From Artemisia argyi (Eukaryota; Streptophyta; Magnoliopsida; Asterales; Asteraceae): 64,000 nt of DNA. The position numbers and the translations under genes were made by a program. Within the stretch, counting starts at the first letter, position 1, and each line of letters starts with the position of its first letter. Under the pieces are notes generated by a model. The model was not told the origin of the DNA, ran no database searches, and was given only the letters and a program-made list of their open reading frames with translations. The DNA lies in NCBI GenBank assembly GCA_030686995.1, contig CM060694.1, positions 91,006,762 to 91,070,761 on the forward strand, given 5' to 3'. This document shows, in pieces, positions 1 to 11,199 of this stretch.

Positions 1-555
1 TCCTGCCAGTTTTAATGACAAGTTGTTATATTTTATTTAGAGATATTTAGTTGTATTATTAGTCTTTGTACAAAGTTGTACGTTAAGTAGAAGTAGTACA
101 GAAGTCTCAGTAGATACAATGGAGTGTTTTACCTTGAAAGGTGTAATATTAGGATAAGATAAGTCTCTAATATATTATATTAAGCAACTTGACAACTTGT
201 AATAAGGGCTCCTTATGCTATAAAAGGAACCCTTAAGTCACCTTCTTAGATAGAGTTTTTCATAGATTTCCATGCATAACTTCCATCTTTAACTCCTTTT
301 TACATATCAAAGATTCAAGGTTACACTTGTAATCCTGGTGATAGTTTAGATCACCCGTATTATCTCATCAATAATATTGAATCGTTTTGTGTTATTCATA
401 TTGTGTTCATCACTCTAAAATTATTCACGTTTACTTATTCATCACCTTTGTTCCTTTAGTGTGTTTTAGTAAATTCCGCGTGCTAAATCACATTCATTCA
501 TAAATATCCCAAACACATCATTAAGATTAACATCCCAAGTGTTTACACAACTAGA
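1..555 (+). mobile_element. Partial LTR-like sequence, probably Copia type, cut by window edge
   Basis: AT-rich non-coding sequence with a clean TATAAAAG box and about 300 bases of T/C-rich downstream sequence, which resembles the U3-R-U5 layout of a small plant Copia LTR on the plus strand. Its left end lies outside the window and I cannot fix its right end or a target duplication. The 3' non-coding region of element M appears to resume at about 560, so this would be an insertion into M. It could instead be unrelated intergenic DNA. Confidence 0.3.
219..226 (+). promoter_or_regulatory. TATA-box-like TATAAAAG
   Basis: TATAAAAG in an AT-rich context, with about 330 bases of non-coding sequence downstream, as expected for the core promoter of an LTR. 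Only the motif is seen; activity is inferred. Confidence 0.3.
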
Positions 556-559
556 ATCC

Positions 560-2149
560 TTCCACATAATTAACTAAGTGTTTAAACGTGTAACAATAAT
601 GCACTAAAGATGAGTACATACACGGAAGGCTAAGGCGATTTGGTTGCACATTTGGGTGGGTTGTAACAAATTCTTCCTTTAAGTAAAATGCTTTAAGTTA
701 GAAACGAAAAGATAGGCTCGGAGGGGTGTACTAGGGGTATCGTGTACTAAAAATGAGTACAATGCTAAGGTGTGTGAAAAATTAATTGACTTTACTAGTC
801 AAGTAATATGACTTAAATGGTCAAGTAATTATGACACGGGTTTAAATACAAGGGTGATCCTAATGCCTCTTATCATGTAGTAAATCCTACTACACAAATG
901 TAGTCTCACTAGCGGTCTCGGGATGCATCACTAAAGCAAGTTCTAGAATCTAAATGCTACCGGTACACTCATAAGCACTAATAATAAATGCTTTTCCTAT
1001 CAAATCTAAAGGTGAACCTCACATATTTGGGTGGAAAATGTTTCTGAATGGTACGGTTTTGTGCTAGTCATACAACTCCTATCCATGAGACGCTTGTTAA
1101 GGCTAAAGTTTCACTCCTAAATGTTGTAAAAAATTTTAAATTTGGCGCTAAAATTACACTAACAAGTATTTCTCTTAGTTTTATTACACACCTACCATCA
1201 AACAAACAAACTCAAGTGCAATAGTATCCTATAAGGTATCATCATTTACCCTCCCCTTACACTTAGGATGAACATTATCCCCAATGTTCAATTAAAGGAT
1301 GTAAAAGTAAAACAGGTAAAAGAATGAAAACAAATACTCCCCTGATTCGTTCGGTGTGGATAGTGTGTCAACAAGGTTAGATCTTCTTCCAAGAAAATGA
1401 ACGTTGAAAGCTTCCCTCCAGAAATATAAATCATCTTCTTGTCATATATAACCTGTTAAACCTGAGAAAACAATCAAGGCAAACCTCGCGTAAAATCGGC
1501 GGCAATCTATATATACTAACAAATCCTAGAAAACAATTAAAGATATAATGCTTGTGGAATGAATGTTTGCAGATTTCCTGGAATTTACAAAGTAAAGAAT
1601 CAACAAAAACTTTAAGACTCTGGTATAAACAAAACTCGCAAAAATTTTCAGAATTTTTGGCACTTGACGTCGTTAGGTTGTAACTCCTGACGCCGTCAGA
1701 ATGTTCCTGGAAAAATCTTATGTTAAGTTTCCGGAAAATTTCTGGAAAAACTCATGCCTTATTTTCTGAAAAATCCTGCAAAAACATCATTATGACTCGA
1801 TACAAGCATTTTACTCTAACAATTACTAATATACATGTTCATTTAATATTGTGGCGAATCATGATCATTTTCATTCTTAGAAACAAATTTGGGTCTCCCC
1901 TTACCCTTAGCTTTTGCAAAATACCTTTATTTGAAGTTAAGACGAAGTTAAACAACAAAATAAAGCATTTTCACAATTTAGTCTGAAACATGATCTACCA
2001 ACAATAAAAATAAAACATGCATACGGAAACAAATAAAATCAAACAAATAAAAATCAAACAAATGAAAAACACACAAAACATGGGTTGCCTCCCAAGAAGC
2101 TCTTTTCTTTATTAACGAGTCTTGTAGCTAGACTCAAGGTCATGGGCAA
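560..2149 (-). other. 3' non-coding region of element M
   Basis: No supportable reading frame. At 1249-1289 the minus strand reads GGGATAATGTTCATCCTAAG followed by a G-rich run. The same motif occurs 3' of the coding regions of H (24505-24537) and X (about 39098-39137). The stretch around 690-1290 is recognisably related to about 23940-24540 in H, including the shared words GAAACGAAAAG and AAGTTCTAGAATC. Two TGACG-type palindromes (1665-1675, 1688-1698) match the cluster in the M LTR. The 3' LTR of M lies left of the window or was lost. Confidence 0.5.
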
Positions 2150-3187
2150 TTACGTGACCTCGTCATTGGTCACATTCTCTAGGTCATCTTCAATCTTAGT
2201 TTTGTATTCCGGACCCGATTGTAAATGTTCTTTATAGAGACCAACTACATTTTTCTCAATTGCTCCTATAATCCTATTGGCAAATTCCCTATCAACTTTA
2301 TATTTTGGCCCTAGAGTTAAGCAATCCTTATAGAAAAGGTTCGTCTTCTCCCATACATAGTCGATGCCCTTTTTCTTATCCTCTTCATTGATGTCCTCGA
2401 AAGCACCAATGTTATCCATATCAAATCGAGGCACAAAACGAAATTCCTTCATTCTATTGGGCATCCTATATGTGATCCTATCAGTTTCACTAGTAAATCG
2501 GATCGTCCCTTATATCCCATCATATTCTAACTTGGATTCTTCAACAAATGGCTTACCTAATACAACATGGGACAAGCGACAATCAATAACACTAGCTAAG
2601 TCTTCAACAACCATAAAGTCAATGATATAAGTAAAGTTCCCAACAAAGACATGTAGACCTTTAATTCTCACGACAAAGTTACAAACTCCACCAGGGTATT
2701 TGGGATCTTTTCTAGGTCCAAGTCTTGTTTTCACTATATCATTATAAACTATTGAGGACATAATGTTGATTGGGGATTCAAAATCAATGTAAGCGTTGTC
2801 AATGTGCTTATACCCAATCATACATGGTATCTTAACATTCTTAGGATCACCTCTCTTTATCTTAGGGTCAATTCTAGCAAAAGGAGGTCGAGGATTATCA
2901 ACAAGAATATTATAGTACACAGTTTCCTCCTTAGTGGGATATAGATTGAAATAATCATTCGGTTTCGGATCTATCTCCCCTTCCTCAAGTTCCTCAACAA
3001 CGTCCTCAAAATCATTAGATCCTAGGTCCTTATTTGAATAGAAGGCGGTCGCTAGGTCACTAAATGCATGATCGAGCTTAACATTAATTAACCTATTACG
3101 TTCCCTAAGTTCCCTAATCTCATTCTCAATCTGTTCACGCAACAAAGCCACATCACTAGGAGAAAGGGGTGGATTCGCGTTTTCCAT
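2150..3187 (-). pseudogene. Gag/protease-like ORF of non-autonomous Athila-like element M (C-terminal type)
   Basis: About 346 codons on the minus strand in one frame, interrupted by a single TAA at 2510-2512. The start at 3187 begins MENANPPLSPSD; an upstream Met at 3208 is also possible. A charged helix, probably coiled coil, covers residues 15-40. A retropepsin-like fold follows at about residues 115-220, where the active-site segment reads DFESPIN instead of the DLGASIN or DTGSNIN seen in the other elements here. The aspartate is kept but the glycine is lost, so a catalytically dead protease fold is likely. The tail holds two copies of a FYKDCL..GPKY / LYKEHL..GPEY motif. It resembles the C-terminal half of a large Asteraceae retroelement protein family often mislabelled 'MAK10-like'. 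No RT or integrase follows. Confidence 0.7.
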
Positions 3188-3345
3188 AATGGCCAACGGA
3201 ATAGTCAATGAATTTAATTTACTAACAAAGGCACGAAGAAAAAGATAGACTAAAGGAAACCTAAAAATAAAAATAAAACCTTACTAGAAAGGAATCTAGC
3301 AAGTATACCTAATAAAAAGAAATTCTAACCTAGACAATAACTATT

Positions 3346-3362
3346 CCCCGGCAACGGCGCCA
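3346..3362 (-). promoter_or_regulatory. Primer binding site of M, tRNA-Asp type
   Basis: The minus strand reads TGGCGCCGTTGCCGGGG, a 17-base match to the complement of the 3' end of plant tRNA-Asp(GUC), including CCA. It lies 6 bases inside the LTR end at 3369, the usual place for Athila-type minus-strand priming, and about 160 bases before the ORF start. Confidence 0.85.
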
Positions 3363-4345
3363 AAAACTTGATACGTGGGAATTGCGCCCTCCCAACAGGT
3401 TTTACCTCTTAAGGGATCTTGAGAAGCTTACAACCCCCACCAGGCAGTGTACCTGATCATTTTAGTATAGTATAGTGACAAGTACCGGGGGATTGATCGT
3501 TCAACTCAGGAATAGTGTCGCTAGGATTAGAAAGCCTACTAAACTAGGTCTAGAGGTGAGGAATGATTCTTTTTGTATTTTTATATTTTATGGAAAGCAA
3601 GTAAAATCTCGGGTTTTGAAAGAGTGGGCAGAAATAGTTGCTAGCCAACTAACCCAATTAACTAAGATGCAATCAAAATAAAAATAAAAGAAATAAAATT
3701 AAACTAATATACTAATGTGGTGGAAACAATAATGAGAAAAGTTGTGTTTACTTAGATTTCATTACTCCCTAGATATCTTTTACCGGTTGATTAGCCTGTT
3801 ACAATTGCATGGATGACGGGTGATATTCCTTAATACTAGTCGTAGGGCCGTGTACAATATTCCCTAACTCTATAAAATCCTACTTCACTCCTATGTCGAG
3901 CCGTTAGAAGCTCCTAACATGGGATCATTAGAATTCTCTTACGCATTAAATACAACCAAAAATCGTAGTACACCTCCGATCATGTTTCTTAAGACGTTCA
4001 AGCAAGTTACCAATGGAAGTCTGCCAGTTTTCTTAAGCCTAACATCGAATACAATCATCCGTAACAATTATAAACAAACAATCAACCAATAATCAACATC
4101 TAGCTTTCACTACATCTAAGCAAACACAATAAAAGCCTTGCCTAACATGTTAAAAGAAAGATACACATAAGATAAAATCAAACAATACATAGACATATTG
4201 AATGATTATTGAAGTACTTATCTTTATTGAAATATGGAAGAAAGAAGGGTTTGAAACCCCTTCAATATGCAGGAAATTCGACCTAGGGTTTTTACAAAAC
4301 TTGTTCCGCAAAAGTTCCACACTTTACAATGAAAAATTAGAAAAA

Positions 4346-4353
4346 TATATATA
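4346..4353 (-). promoter_or_regulatory. TATA box in M LTR
   Basis: The minus strand reads CTATATATA, about 470 bases into the LTR. It is the best core-promoter candidate in this LTR. Confidence 0.4.
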
Positions 4354-4365
4354 GACTATGCATCC

Positions 4366-4617
4366 TGACGGCATCATGTATTATCCTCTGACGCCGTTAA
4401 CTCGCCGCCAAGATAAAAGTCGTATTGCCTAGATCTACTTCTGACGCCGTCATGTATTAATAAGCTCTGGGCCGTCACTAGTATTTGGACCCTGACGGCC
4501 TTGGTGACGCCGTCAGGCGAAATAGCCTAAAAACGTTCTGGATCTTCACGTGTATTTTCCACTTCCACCTCTTTTGCCACTCTTGACGTCGTCATGTATT
4601 AGAGCTTGACGTCGTCA
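4366..4617. promoter_or_regulatory. Cluster of TGACG(C/T)CGTCA palindromes
   Basis: Perfect copies of the palindromic 11-mer TGACGCCGTCA or TGACGTCGTCA start at 4442, 4505, 4584 and 4607. Imperfect copies start at 4366 and 4389, and half-sites occur near 4471 and 4493. The cluster begins 13 bp upstream of the TATA box on the minus strand and spans 250 bp. TGACG half-sites are known binding cores of plant TGA/bZIP factors; a role in driving the LTR is inference. Confidence 0.5.
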
Positions 4618-4822
4618 GGTACTGTTCCCAGCAAGGAATTTGAGACTTTTCCGTTCTCTTCACTTTTATGCTCCAAAAACGTCCAAAATGCTTCCTTTTC
4701 CATATTTCTCTCCAAAAGTACCTAGAATGACAAAAGGAACGATTTAGGGCAATAATTGATCAAATAATCACGAATTCGGGCTTATATGACCCCTTAAAAG
4801 CGGTACACTTTTCGCCTCATCA

Positions 4823-4853
4823 GTAGGTGTACTTGCTTTAGCCTCTAAGTTGC
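4823..4853 (+). mobile_element. Short remnant of Y LTR between M and S
   Basis: These 31 bases separate the end of M from the solo LTR S. They end in GTTGC and continue directly at 8022 when S and one copy of its duplication are removed, so they belong to the sequence S inserted into, probably the LTR of Y. Confidence 0.45.
4849..4853. repeat. Target-site duplication GTTGC, left of S
   Basis: GTTGC immediately precedes TGTCACA and recurs at 8017-8021, a 5-bp duplication typical of LTR-element integration. Confidence 0.9.
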
Positions 4854-5357
4854 TGTCACACCCCCAAAAACGGGTCTAGCGGAAGCATACATGTAGCTGG
4901 GGTGTAACTCAATCGGTATCACAACACAAGTACAAAAATGGTTTTCACTTTAATCATTTAGAATAAAATAGTTAAATAAAAAATGTTGAATTTACATCGT
5001 TAAAAGTAGTGCGGAAGTAGGCCCTTAAATCGTTTAAAACGGTCCCCAAATTAATAATCAGAGTCTTCTATGACCATGCCATGCCCTGCCAAAACCTCTA
5101 GTAGCGTGCCATTGGTTAAAACCTGAAAATACATGCTAAAGTGTCAACACGAGGTTGGTGAGTTCATAGAGTTTGTTTAACAAAATAAATTCTATAGAAA
5201 AATGATCACACAGCAAAGGCATCGTAAATCCACTCAGTTACAAGTCCCGCCATAAGAGACTTGTAACCTGTGTGTTCACAACCCACTGCTAATATATATA
5301 TAGTAAGATTAAGACATGTATAAGTTCATCACAACAGTTAAGCAATTAGCTAATGGA

Positions 5358-5475
5358 CATCCAACAACTTAATTTGGAGCCACTAGAAGTCTCAATGGTC
5401 ATCCAGCAACTTAATCTGGAGCCACTGGCAGTCTCAGTAGTCATCCAGCAACTTAATCTGGAGCCACTGGAAGTA
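5358..5475. repeat. 42-bp minisatellite in solo LTR S
   Basis: Nearly three copies of a 42-bp unit beginning CATCCAGCAACTTAATCTGG start at 5358, 5400 and 5442. It lies shortly after the CACAACCCACTGCTAA block shared with T, the position where T carries a different 57-bp repeat. Confidence 0.85.
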
Positions 5476-6141
5476 TGTATGTATGTATGATTACTGGGTG
5501 CCATTTCCCAAAGTATATGTTGCTCAAGAATACACAATCACAGTTTAGTATAACACAGTTAAGTATAGCACAATCACGTATGTATGAAATCAAGTATAAA
5601 ACAATCAAGGATAAAACAATCAAGTATAAATGTTATCAAGTATAAATGTTTTGAGTATTTGTACAAGTAAGTAAGTAGTTGAGCATGTATCTCCCCCAAA
5701 GAGTTAAAACAAGTATAAAGAGTAAAAGTGGGGCTATGACTCACCTGGTGCGATAACTACGATGACAAAAGTGGATACACAGAAAAGAGGTTCGATCTCC
5801 AACCGCAACCTAATATGAATGATAGTGAGCTACTTAGATCATGAAGTGATGAAGAGAATATGCATGCACATGATACTTATACCACTCGTAACTTGGAAAT
5901 AATTGTTATCATCAAAGTAAAGTATTTTCCATACTTAGGAAAAATAAGTCCAACTAGGCTTATAAAAACTTGTTGTAATATATCGTATATAAAAATGTTA
6001 GTGTTATATTCCTTACTTTGGAAAACCTTGAGATAACGTCTAGTAGTTGTAAAAATAAGTCTTGGGTCATAAGTACTTCATTAGTTAAGAATATAACTCT
6101 TGAACAAGAAATCTAGAAAATATAGTATTTAGTACGTAGTT

Positions 6142-6142
<1 letters not shown>

Positions 6143-6209
<67 letters not shown>

Positions 6210-6210
6210 T
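6143..6210. repeat. (ATT)n microsatellite
   Basis: About 22 uninterrupted ATT repeats inside solo LTR S. Confidence 0.95.
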
Positions 6211-8016
6211 CTAGTTAAAAGCTGTCAATTTATATAAGGTTTTGTCGATATAGAAACGTGAATATCTTTGTCGTTATAAGTCTATTTTACTCGTTCTTTA
6301 TATCCCCGGAATCGTGGGACAAAATACTAACATATTTTTGATAAGTCGGGATGGCTAGATTTAGTTTTATGCCTCGAAACGGTTGTGACAACTGTTCATC
6401 AGCAAAGGATTTTCAGAAAAATAGTTTTCGTCGTTAAATTTACAAAAATCATATCTCCTTCGTTATAAGCTCGTTTTAATTCGTTCTTTCGCCAAAAGCT
6501 TCGTTTTTAAAAGTATTTTCTAAATCTCTAGCCCAATGTTACCCGGAAACCTCTGAGTTTTCTGGATTGGTCGATTTGGGACAGTAGGTAAATATATATG
6601 TTTCAAAAGTCATTTCTAGTGTTCCAATCTAGTTCCAACTTCAACCAAACTACTTTCAATAACCACAAATCTAGTCTAATCTTACCATACACCTTCTTAG
6701 GGTGTCATGGGTTCCTAAACATCATAAATCAAGTGGATCTAACAAGGATCTAACTATAATCTATTTCTAGGGATCAAAAGTTAGATATGTATAAAATGGA
6801 GTGGTATAACTAACATATGCATGTAGATCTTGAATGGAAATCATATGATCATAAAAATAACATGAAGAAATTATGGAAAATAGTTTGACAACTTACTTAG
6901 AAAGATTAATGAGCTTGGATGAGTAAAACCTAAGAAACTTTGAGTTTTTATTTCAAAACTCAAACTAGAACAACTAAAGGAACTAGATTAGAGCTTGATC
7001 TTGGAAAAAATGATGGATTCTTGATGTTGTTGTGTTCTTGGCCGTGTACCATATAGAGAGAAAAGAGATAGTTTGATCTTGTATACTTGAAATGAAATGG
7101 ATAGTTTATGTTATGTAAATTAATTCAAGAACTATAAGTCTTGTAGCATTAAATGAAGTCACCAAAGTCAAGTATAATTTTCAATGTGTAAGTGCAAGAG
7201 TATGGAGGGGGAGGGGGCGTGGGTCTTGGAAAGAAAATGGGGAAAGCAAGATTTAGTTGGTAGATATTACAAGAGTGTGTAAGTGTTAGTTAGTTTATGC
7301 TATACATTAGGTGTTATCGGGTACCGAGTTAACTAAAAATAAATTTTAACGGAGTTAACCGGGACATAATAAAGTCGTAAAAATTGTAAAAATAAGTTGG
7401 GTATAATTATTGAGTGTTTAGATAATTGTTATTTAATTTCTACGAAAACCGTCGTAATTTTTGTAAACTTACGTTAATAATTAAAATAAATCTCTAAAAT
7501 ACCGTGTAAATTAATATTATAATTTTTATATTATAAAAATGAATATAAAAATATATTGGGAGCATAGTCGGGAGTGTCGGACGTGTTAGTCACATTATTG
7601 ATCGTTTGTTAACGTTTATATAGAAATAATTATACGAAAAAAGTTAATTGTACCAAAAGTATAAATTTAATTATCCTACGAGTGGAATAGTATGCAAGTG
7701 CCATAACGATGATATGCAGACTATTTCTAGTCCGTATTAGATGTCCCTAATGATAATGCATGAATTCGCACCTGAACCAATTTGGTTACGCGAATTTAAA
7801 TACTCGTAAACTAAATTTACGATGAAATGAGTAATGCACGTGAATAGTGAAATTTCTTCCGGAAATGAATAGTGTCAAGTGAATAGTAAAATTTCTGAAC
7901 GCTTCTCAGAATAACAAATGGACCTAAAAAACGATGAATAGTAAATTATGAATAGTAACCTGTGAATAGTAAATTGTCGAGGTTTGGAAAATGACCGGAA
8001 ATTACGAGTTGTGACA

Positions 8017-8021
8017 GTTGC
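8017..8021. repeat. Target-site duplication GTTGC, right of S
   Basis: Second copy of GTTGC, directly after GTTGTGACA; pairs with 4849-4853. Confidence 0.9.
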
Positions 8022-8767
8022 CCACTTTACTCACCTGCTGCTGCTACCATTCTGATTCAACTGAGCTTGTTGATTTCACTTTTCTGTTGATGTTCTTGTT
8101 GTTGGATTGTTGTTATGAGTTGGATTATGATTGCTTGTGGTTGTGTTTGTGAGCTTTTACCTTTTTTCTAGCATATGTGCTCATTAAACTAGCTTAGCTT
8201 TTTCCAAACTCACTTGAAACACAAAAAACTCCACTGTTGGGAGTATAAGCTTGTATAAGCTTATTCCAGGCTTTTCAGTAAAAAGTCATTCACAAAAGAT
8301 GTTCATATTTGTTGGTTAAATGTTTTGCAAAAAGAAAAGTTAAAAAAAATAATTGCAAAAAAACTGACATGGGTTGGACTTGAACCCACGCCATTCAGTT
8401 CACACACAAACATCACAACCAGTCTCCCTTGGGTCTTTTTTCAATCAAAGTTTGCAAAAAATAATATATACCCCTTTTTTGCTTGTTTAGCTTAATTAGC
8501 CTTTCAGCCCATATTAGCTTATTTTCTGCTTATTATTTTACTGTACCACCACTTTTTATATTTTTCTTAGATTAATATTCACTTGTAGAATTTATAAAAA
8601 AAAGTTTCAAATTTTTCAGAATAGTTTTAGTATATATTAAAATTTAATTAGAGTTAATTAGTAATTAATTCATAATAAATAGATTTTTAATTGAAATTTT
8701 AATTTTCTTTTTTCTAAAAATTTCTTTTGTCATCTAGTACGTAGAAAAATTATTTGCAAGCCCGTAG
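8022..8767 (+). mobile_element. Middle part of the 5' LTR of element Y
   Basis: Non-coding, increasingly AT-rich sequence. It becomes continuous with 19874-20218, which abuts the primer site of Y, when element C and one CGTAG are removed. Composition and order (a stretch rich in GCTTATT, then dense TTAATTA words) resemble the middle of the X LTR around 31700-32200. A T-arm-like hairpin sits near 8370-8390. No gene is seen. The start of this LTR is missing or lies left of M. Confidence 0.6.
8763..8767. repeat. Target-site duplication CGTAG, left of C
   Basis: CGTAG directly before TGTAGAACC; repeated at 19869-19873 after the right LTR of C. Confidence 0.92.
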
Positions 8768-11185
8768 TGTAGAACCGTAGAGGGGGTGAATACGGTTTCT
8801 TCGGCTTTTTATATGTTTAAAAACTTTAAGCCAAGAAGAACACCAAGTTGTTTAAACAAAAGCAACCACTTAATACAAACACAAATATATAAAGCGAATA
8901 AAGAGACACCACGATATATACTAGTTCGGGATGGGGGGTTTATACCATCCGTACGTCCAGTTTCGAGTCCACGACACGATACCATTCCACTAGTACAATC
9001 CTTTCGGTGGACTACAAATAGTTACAATTCACTCCACCGATATTCACCAATATCGATGCTCACAAAGAAAGAGTTCCTCCCACGGTATTCCGCCCTCGGA
9101 AACCACCCTAAAGAATCTCGTGATTCGACTTCACCTAAGGGTCACCAAGACCACTACCAAGACTTCCCACCGGAAGTATCAAACCCCAACTAGATCCCCA
9201 ATGATCTAGGCTTGGTCACCAAGACACAAGACTTCCCTTACAAACAGTTGAATGAATATAAGTTTCTTTGAATCAAGCCCTAACCTAACCTAGTGACTCA
9301 ATTTTAGTAGAAAGGGTATAGATAAGAAGACCCTCGACACAATCACAAGAGTGGATTAGGTTCTTGTGATTCTTCCCTTGCAAGGAGATGTGTTCTTTCA
9401 AAGATGTTAGAGTGAGAATCAAGAACACAAGATTAGAGATAGAGAGATTTGAGAGTGTTTAGAGAGAAAGAATATAAAGAGAAAGAGTAATGGCAAGGGG
9501 TGAGTAATACAAGAGGCAAGGGTGGTATTTATAGGCTAAGAACCCAAACTTGGGAAATTTTACCGAGGTCATCGTGTCACCCGCGCGTCAGCGCGAGGGC
9601 AGCACGCCAGGCGTCTGTAAACTTTTCCCAAGTGTTGGGTGTTGGATCTTATAAATACCTATCCTTACTAAACCCCCAATTTTACTTCACACTAAATCTT
9701 AACATTAATCAATCTAAGGTTTACCAACTCAAATAGCCAATTTGAAAATCATTTGTGAAGTGTTTAAGGAGAAAACAAATTACCAAAGGTATAAGGTGTA
9801 GATAGGGTAATTTGGAAGGGGTAGAATTGTTATTCCTCACATGGCATAGAAAAGAGAGAAAGAATATGCCAAGGTATATTCCATCCTTGGGGGGGGGGGG
9901 GAAGTGTAGGATGGATGGTTGAGATGAGATGGTTTGAATTTGATGGTTGAGATCAAAGGAGCCTATGTTTGGATTTCAAATAATTGGCATGTGGGGAAAA
10001 TGGAGGGTTGAGATGTGTTTATTTGAAATAGATGGCAAGAATCAAAGGGAGACTAGGTTTGGATTGAGAAGGGATATTTCAAAGGAATATGCTTTGCTTG
10101 GAGGGAAAGGGTGAATCAATGGTTGAGATGGTTTTGGTTTGAAATATACGACTTGGATTAAACACATGTGATGGTATAGAGAGGAGAGTGGATGGATGGT
10201 TGAGATGTGTTCTAGTTTTAATTGAATGGTGGAGATCAAAGGGAGCCTCCTTTGGTTTTCAAATAATTCCCATGTGTTTAATATGGAGGGTTAAGTTGTG
10301 TTGTAATGGAATGGATGGTTGAGATGTAGAGTGTGTAAGGAATGAGTTGGATTATGTAAGGGAATATGTAAGAGTGTAAGAGACTGTGTAAGAGAATATA
10401 TGATTTGGATATGATTGGATATGATTGTATTTGTCTTTTGTAGAAATGAGATTAAGAGAAGATTAAGAAGAAATCTAATTGTCATTAAGAGGAAAAGGTT
10501 TAGACAACTAAGATTATAAGTTGAGAAAATCATAGGTTACTTACAAGTTCAAGTAACACAACGTCGAGAATCCATAGTTTCATATCTCGTGACTTTCCAC
10601 AACTCGAAGTTCTCAACTAATACCTTGGTTCAAACACGTTAAGTGCTTTGCCTTGATGTAAAGCATAACCCAAGTGGGAAAGGATGCATTTACGCAAAGT
10701 GACCTTTGACTTAGTTTGACCAATAAGGGAGTAAACCCGTTACGTAATTAGAGAAGACGTAAACACGGGATATGAGCATATGGATGCTTTCACATGATGT
10801 TACGTGAAGTATATAAGCTCCCTAAGTTTAGAAAGGCCTTGGCTAGAGGCGATAGTTAGAAAACATGAGTTGGCATTTTTCCGTAAATGGGTGCTTTAAA
10901 AGTTGGATCTCTCTAATCCCAAAACTCGTTTCGAGTGTTCTCATAACATATTCATACCTGTATTGAAAGATCCACATTTGTCGGGTAAGGGGAAAGCCGA
11001 CTTTCAAATTTCTCCCGGAACCATACAGTGTCCTGGTACGTTACCCACACGTTGACGCGCGGGCAGCTCGCCAGGAGCGGATATGGGCTCCGGGGAATTT
11101 GGCTTACGTTTGTTATTTTATGTGTTTCGATGGTTTATTTGTCATCATTAAAACATGAAGAGATCTTGATCATGTTGCCTCAACA
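8768..11185 (-). repeat. 3' LTR of C (2418 bp)
   Basis: Plus-strand ends are TGTAGAACCGTAG and TTGCCTCAACA. It matches 17466-19868 throughout. The TATA box is at 9526-9533 (minus strand). An imperfect internal duplication with a period near 285 bp places similar ATGGTTGAGATCAAAGG-type segments near 9940 and 10220. The GC-rich palindromes at about 9567-9612 and 11032-11075 are decayed relative to the right LTR, mostly at CpG positions. A G-run lies near 9889. Small frames here are chance. Confidence 0.92.
9526..9533 (-). promoter_or_regulatory. TATA box in 3' LTR of C
   Basis: The minus strand reads CCTATAAATACCACC, matching the same site at 18231-18238 in the 5' LTR. Confidence 0.5.
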
Positions 11186-11199
11186 ATCTCTCCCTTTTT
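11186..11199 (-). promoter_or_regulatory. Polypurine tract of C
   Basis: The minus strand reads AAAAAGGGAGAGAT immediately before the LTR start TGTTGAGG. This purine run is the expected plus-strand primer and is a familiar signature of SIRE-type elements. Confidence 0.85.

Larger units (their letters stand above)
3369..4822 (-). repeat. 5' LTR of element M (1454 bp)
   Basis: On the minus strand it opens TGATGAGGCGAAAAGTG and closes CCCACGTATCA, directly before the tRNA-Asp primer site. TGATGAG openings are also seen at the LTRs of X. A TATATATA box lies at 4346-4353, with a cluster of TGACG palindromes just upstream. The other LTR is not in the window, so the right flank GTAGG cannot be confirmed as a target duplication. 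Confidence 0.75.
4854..8016 (-). mobile_element. Solo LTR S (3163 bp), related to the T family
   Basis: Begins TGTCACACCCCC and ends GAGTTGTGACA, so the termini are perfect 7-bp inverted repeats, and the unit is flanked by GTTGC on both sides. No internal region or primer site is attached, so this is a solo LTR left by LTR-LTR recombination. Orientation is taken from homology to T: shared blocks include GCTAAAGTGTCAACAC, GGTTGGTGAGTTCATAGAG and GCATGTATCTCCCCC. Tekay/Del-like chromoviruses have LTRs of this size and ends; that assignment is inference. It contains an ATT microsatellite and a 42-bp minisatellite. The 63-codon frame at 5346-5537 only reads through the minisatellite. Confidence 0.88.

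Noticed and set aside
5346..5537. 63-codon frame with repeated SCWM motif as a small peptide gene
   Set aside because: It is the 42-bp minisatellite of the solo LTR read in phase (42 is divisible by 3).
8786..9736. Frames of 135 and 78 codons inside the left LTR of C
   Set aside because: On the strand opposite the element, within an LTR, not preserved intact in the other LTR copy, no recognisable domain.
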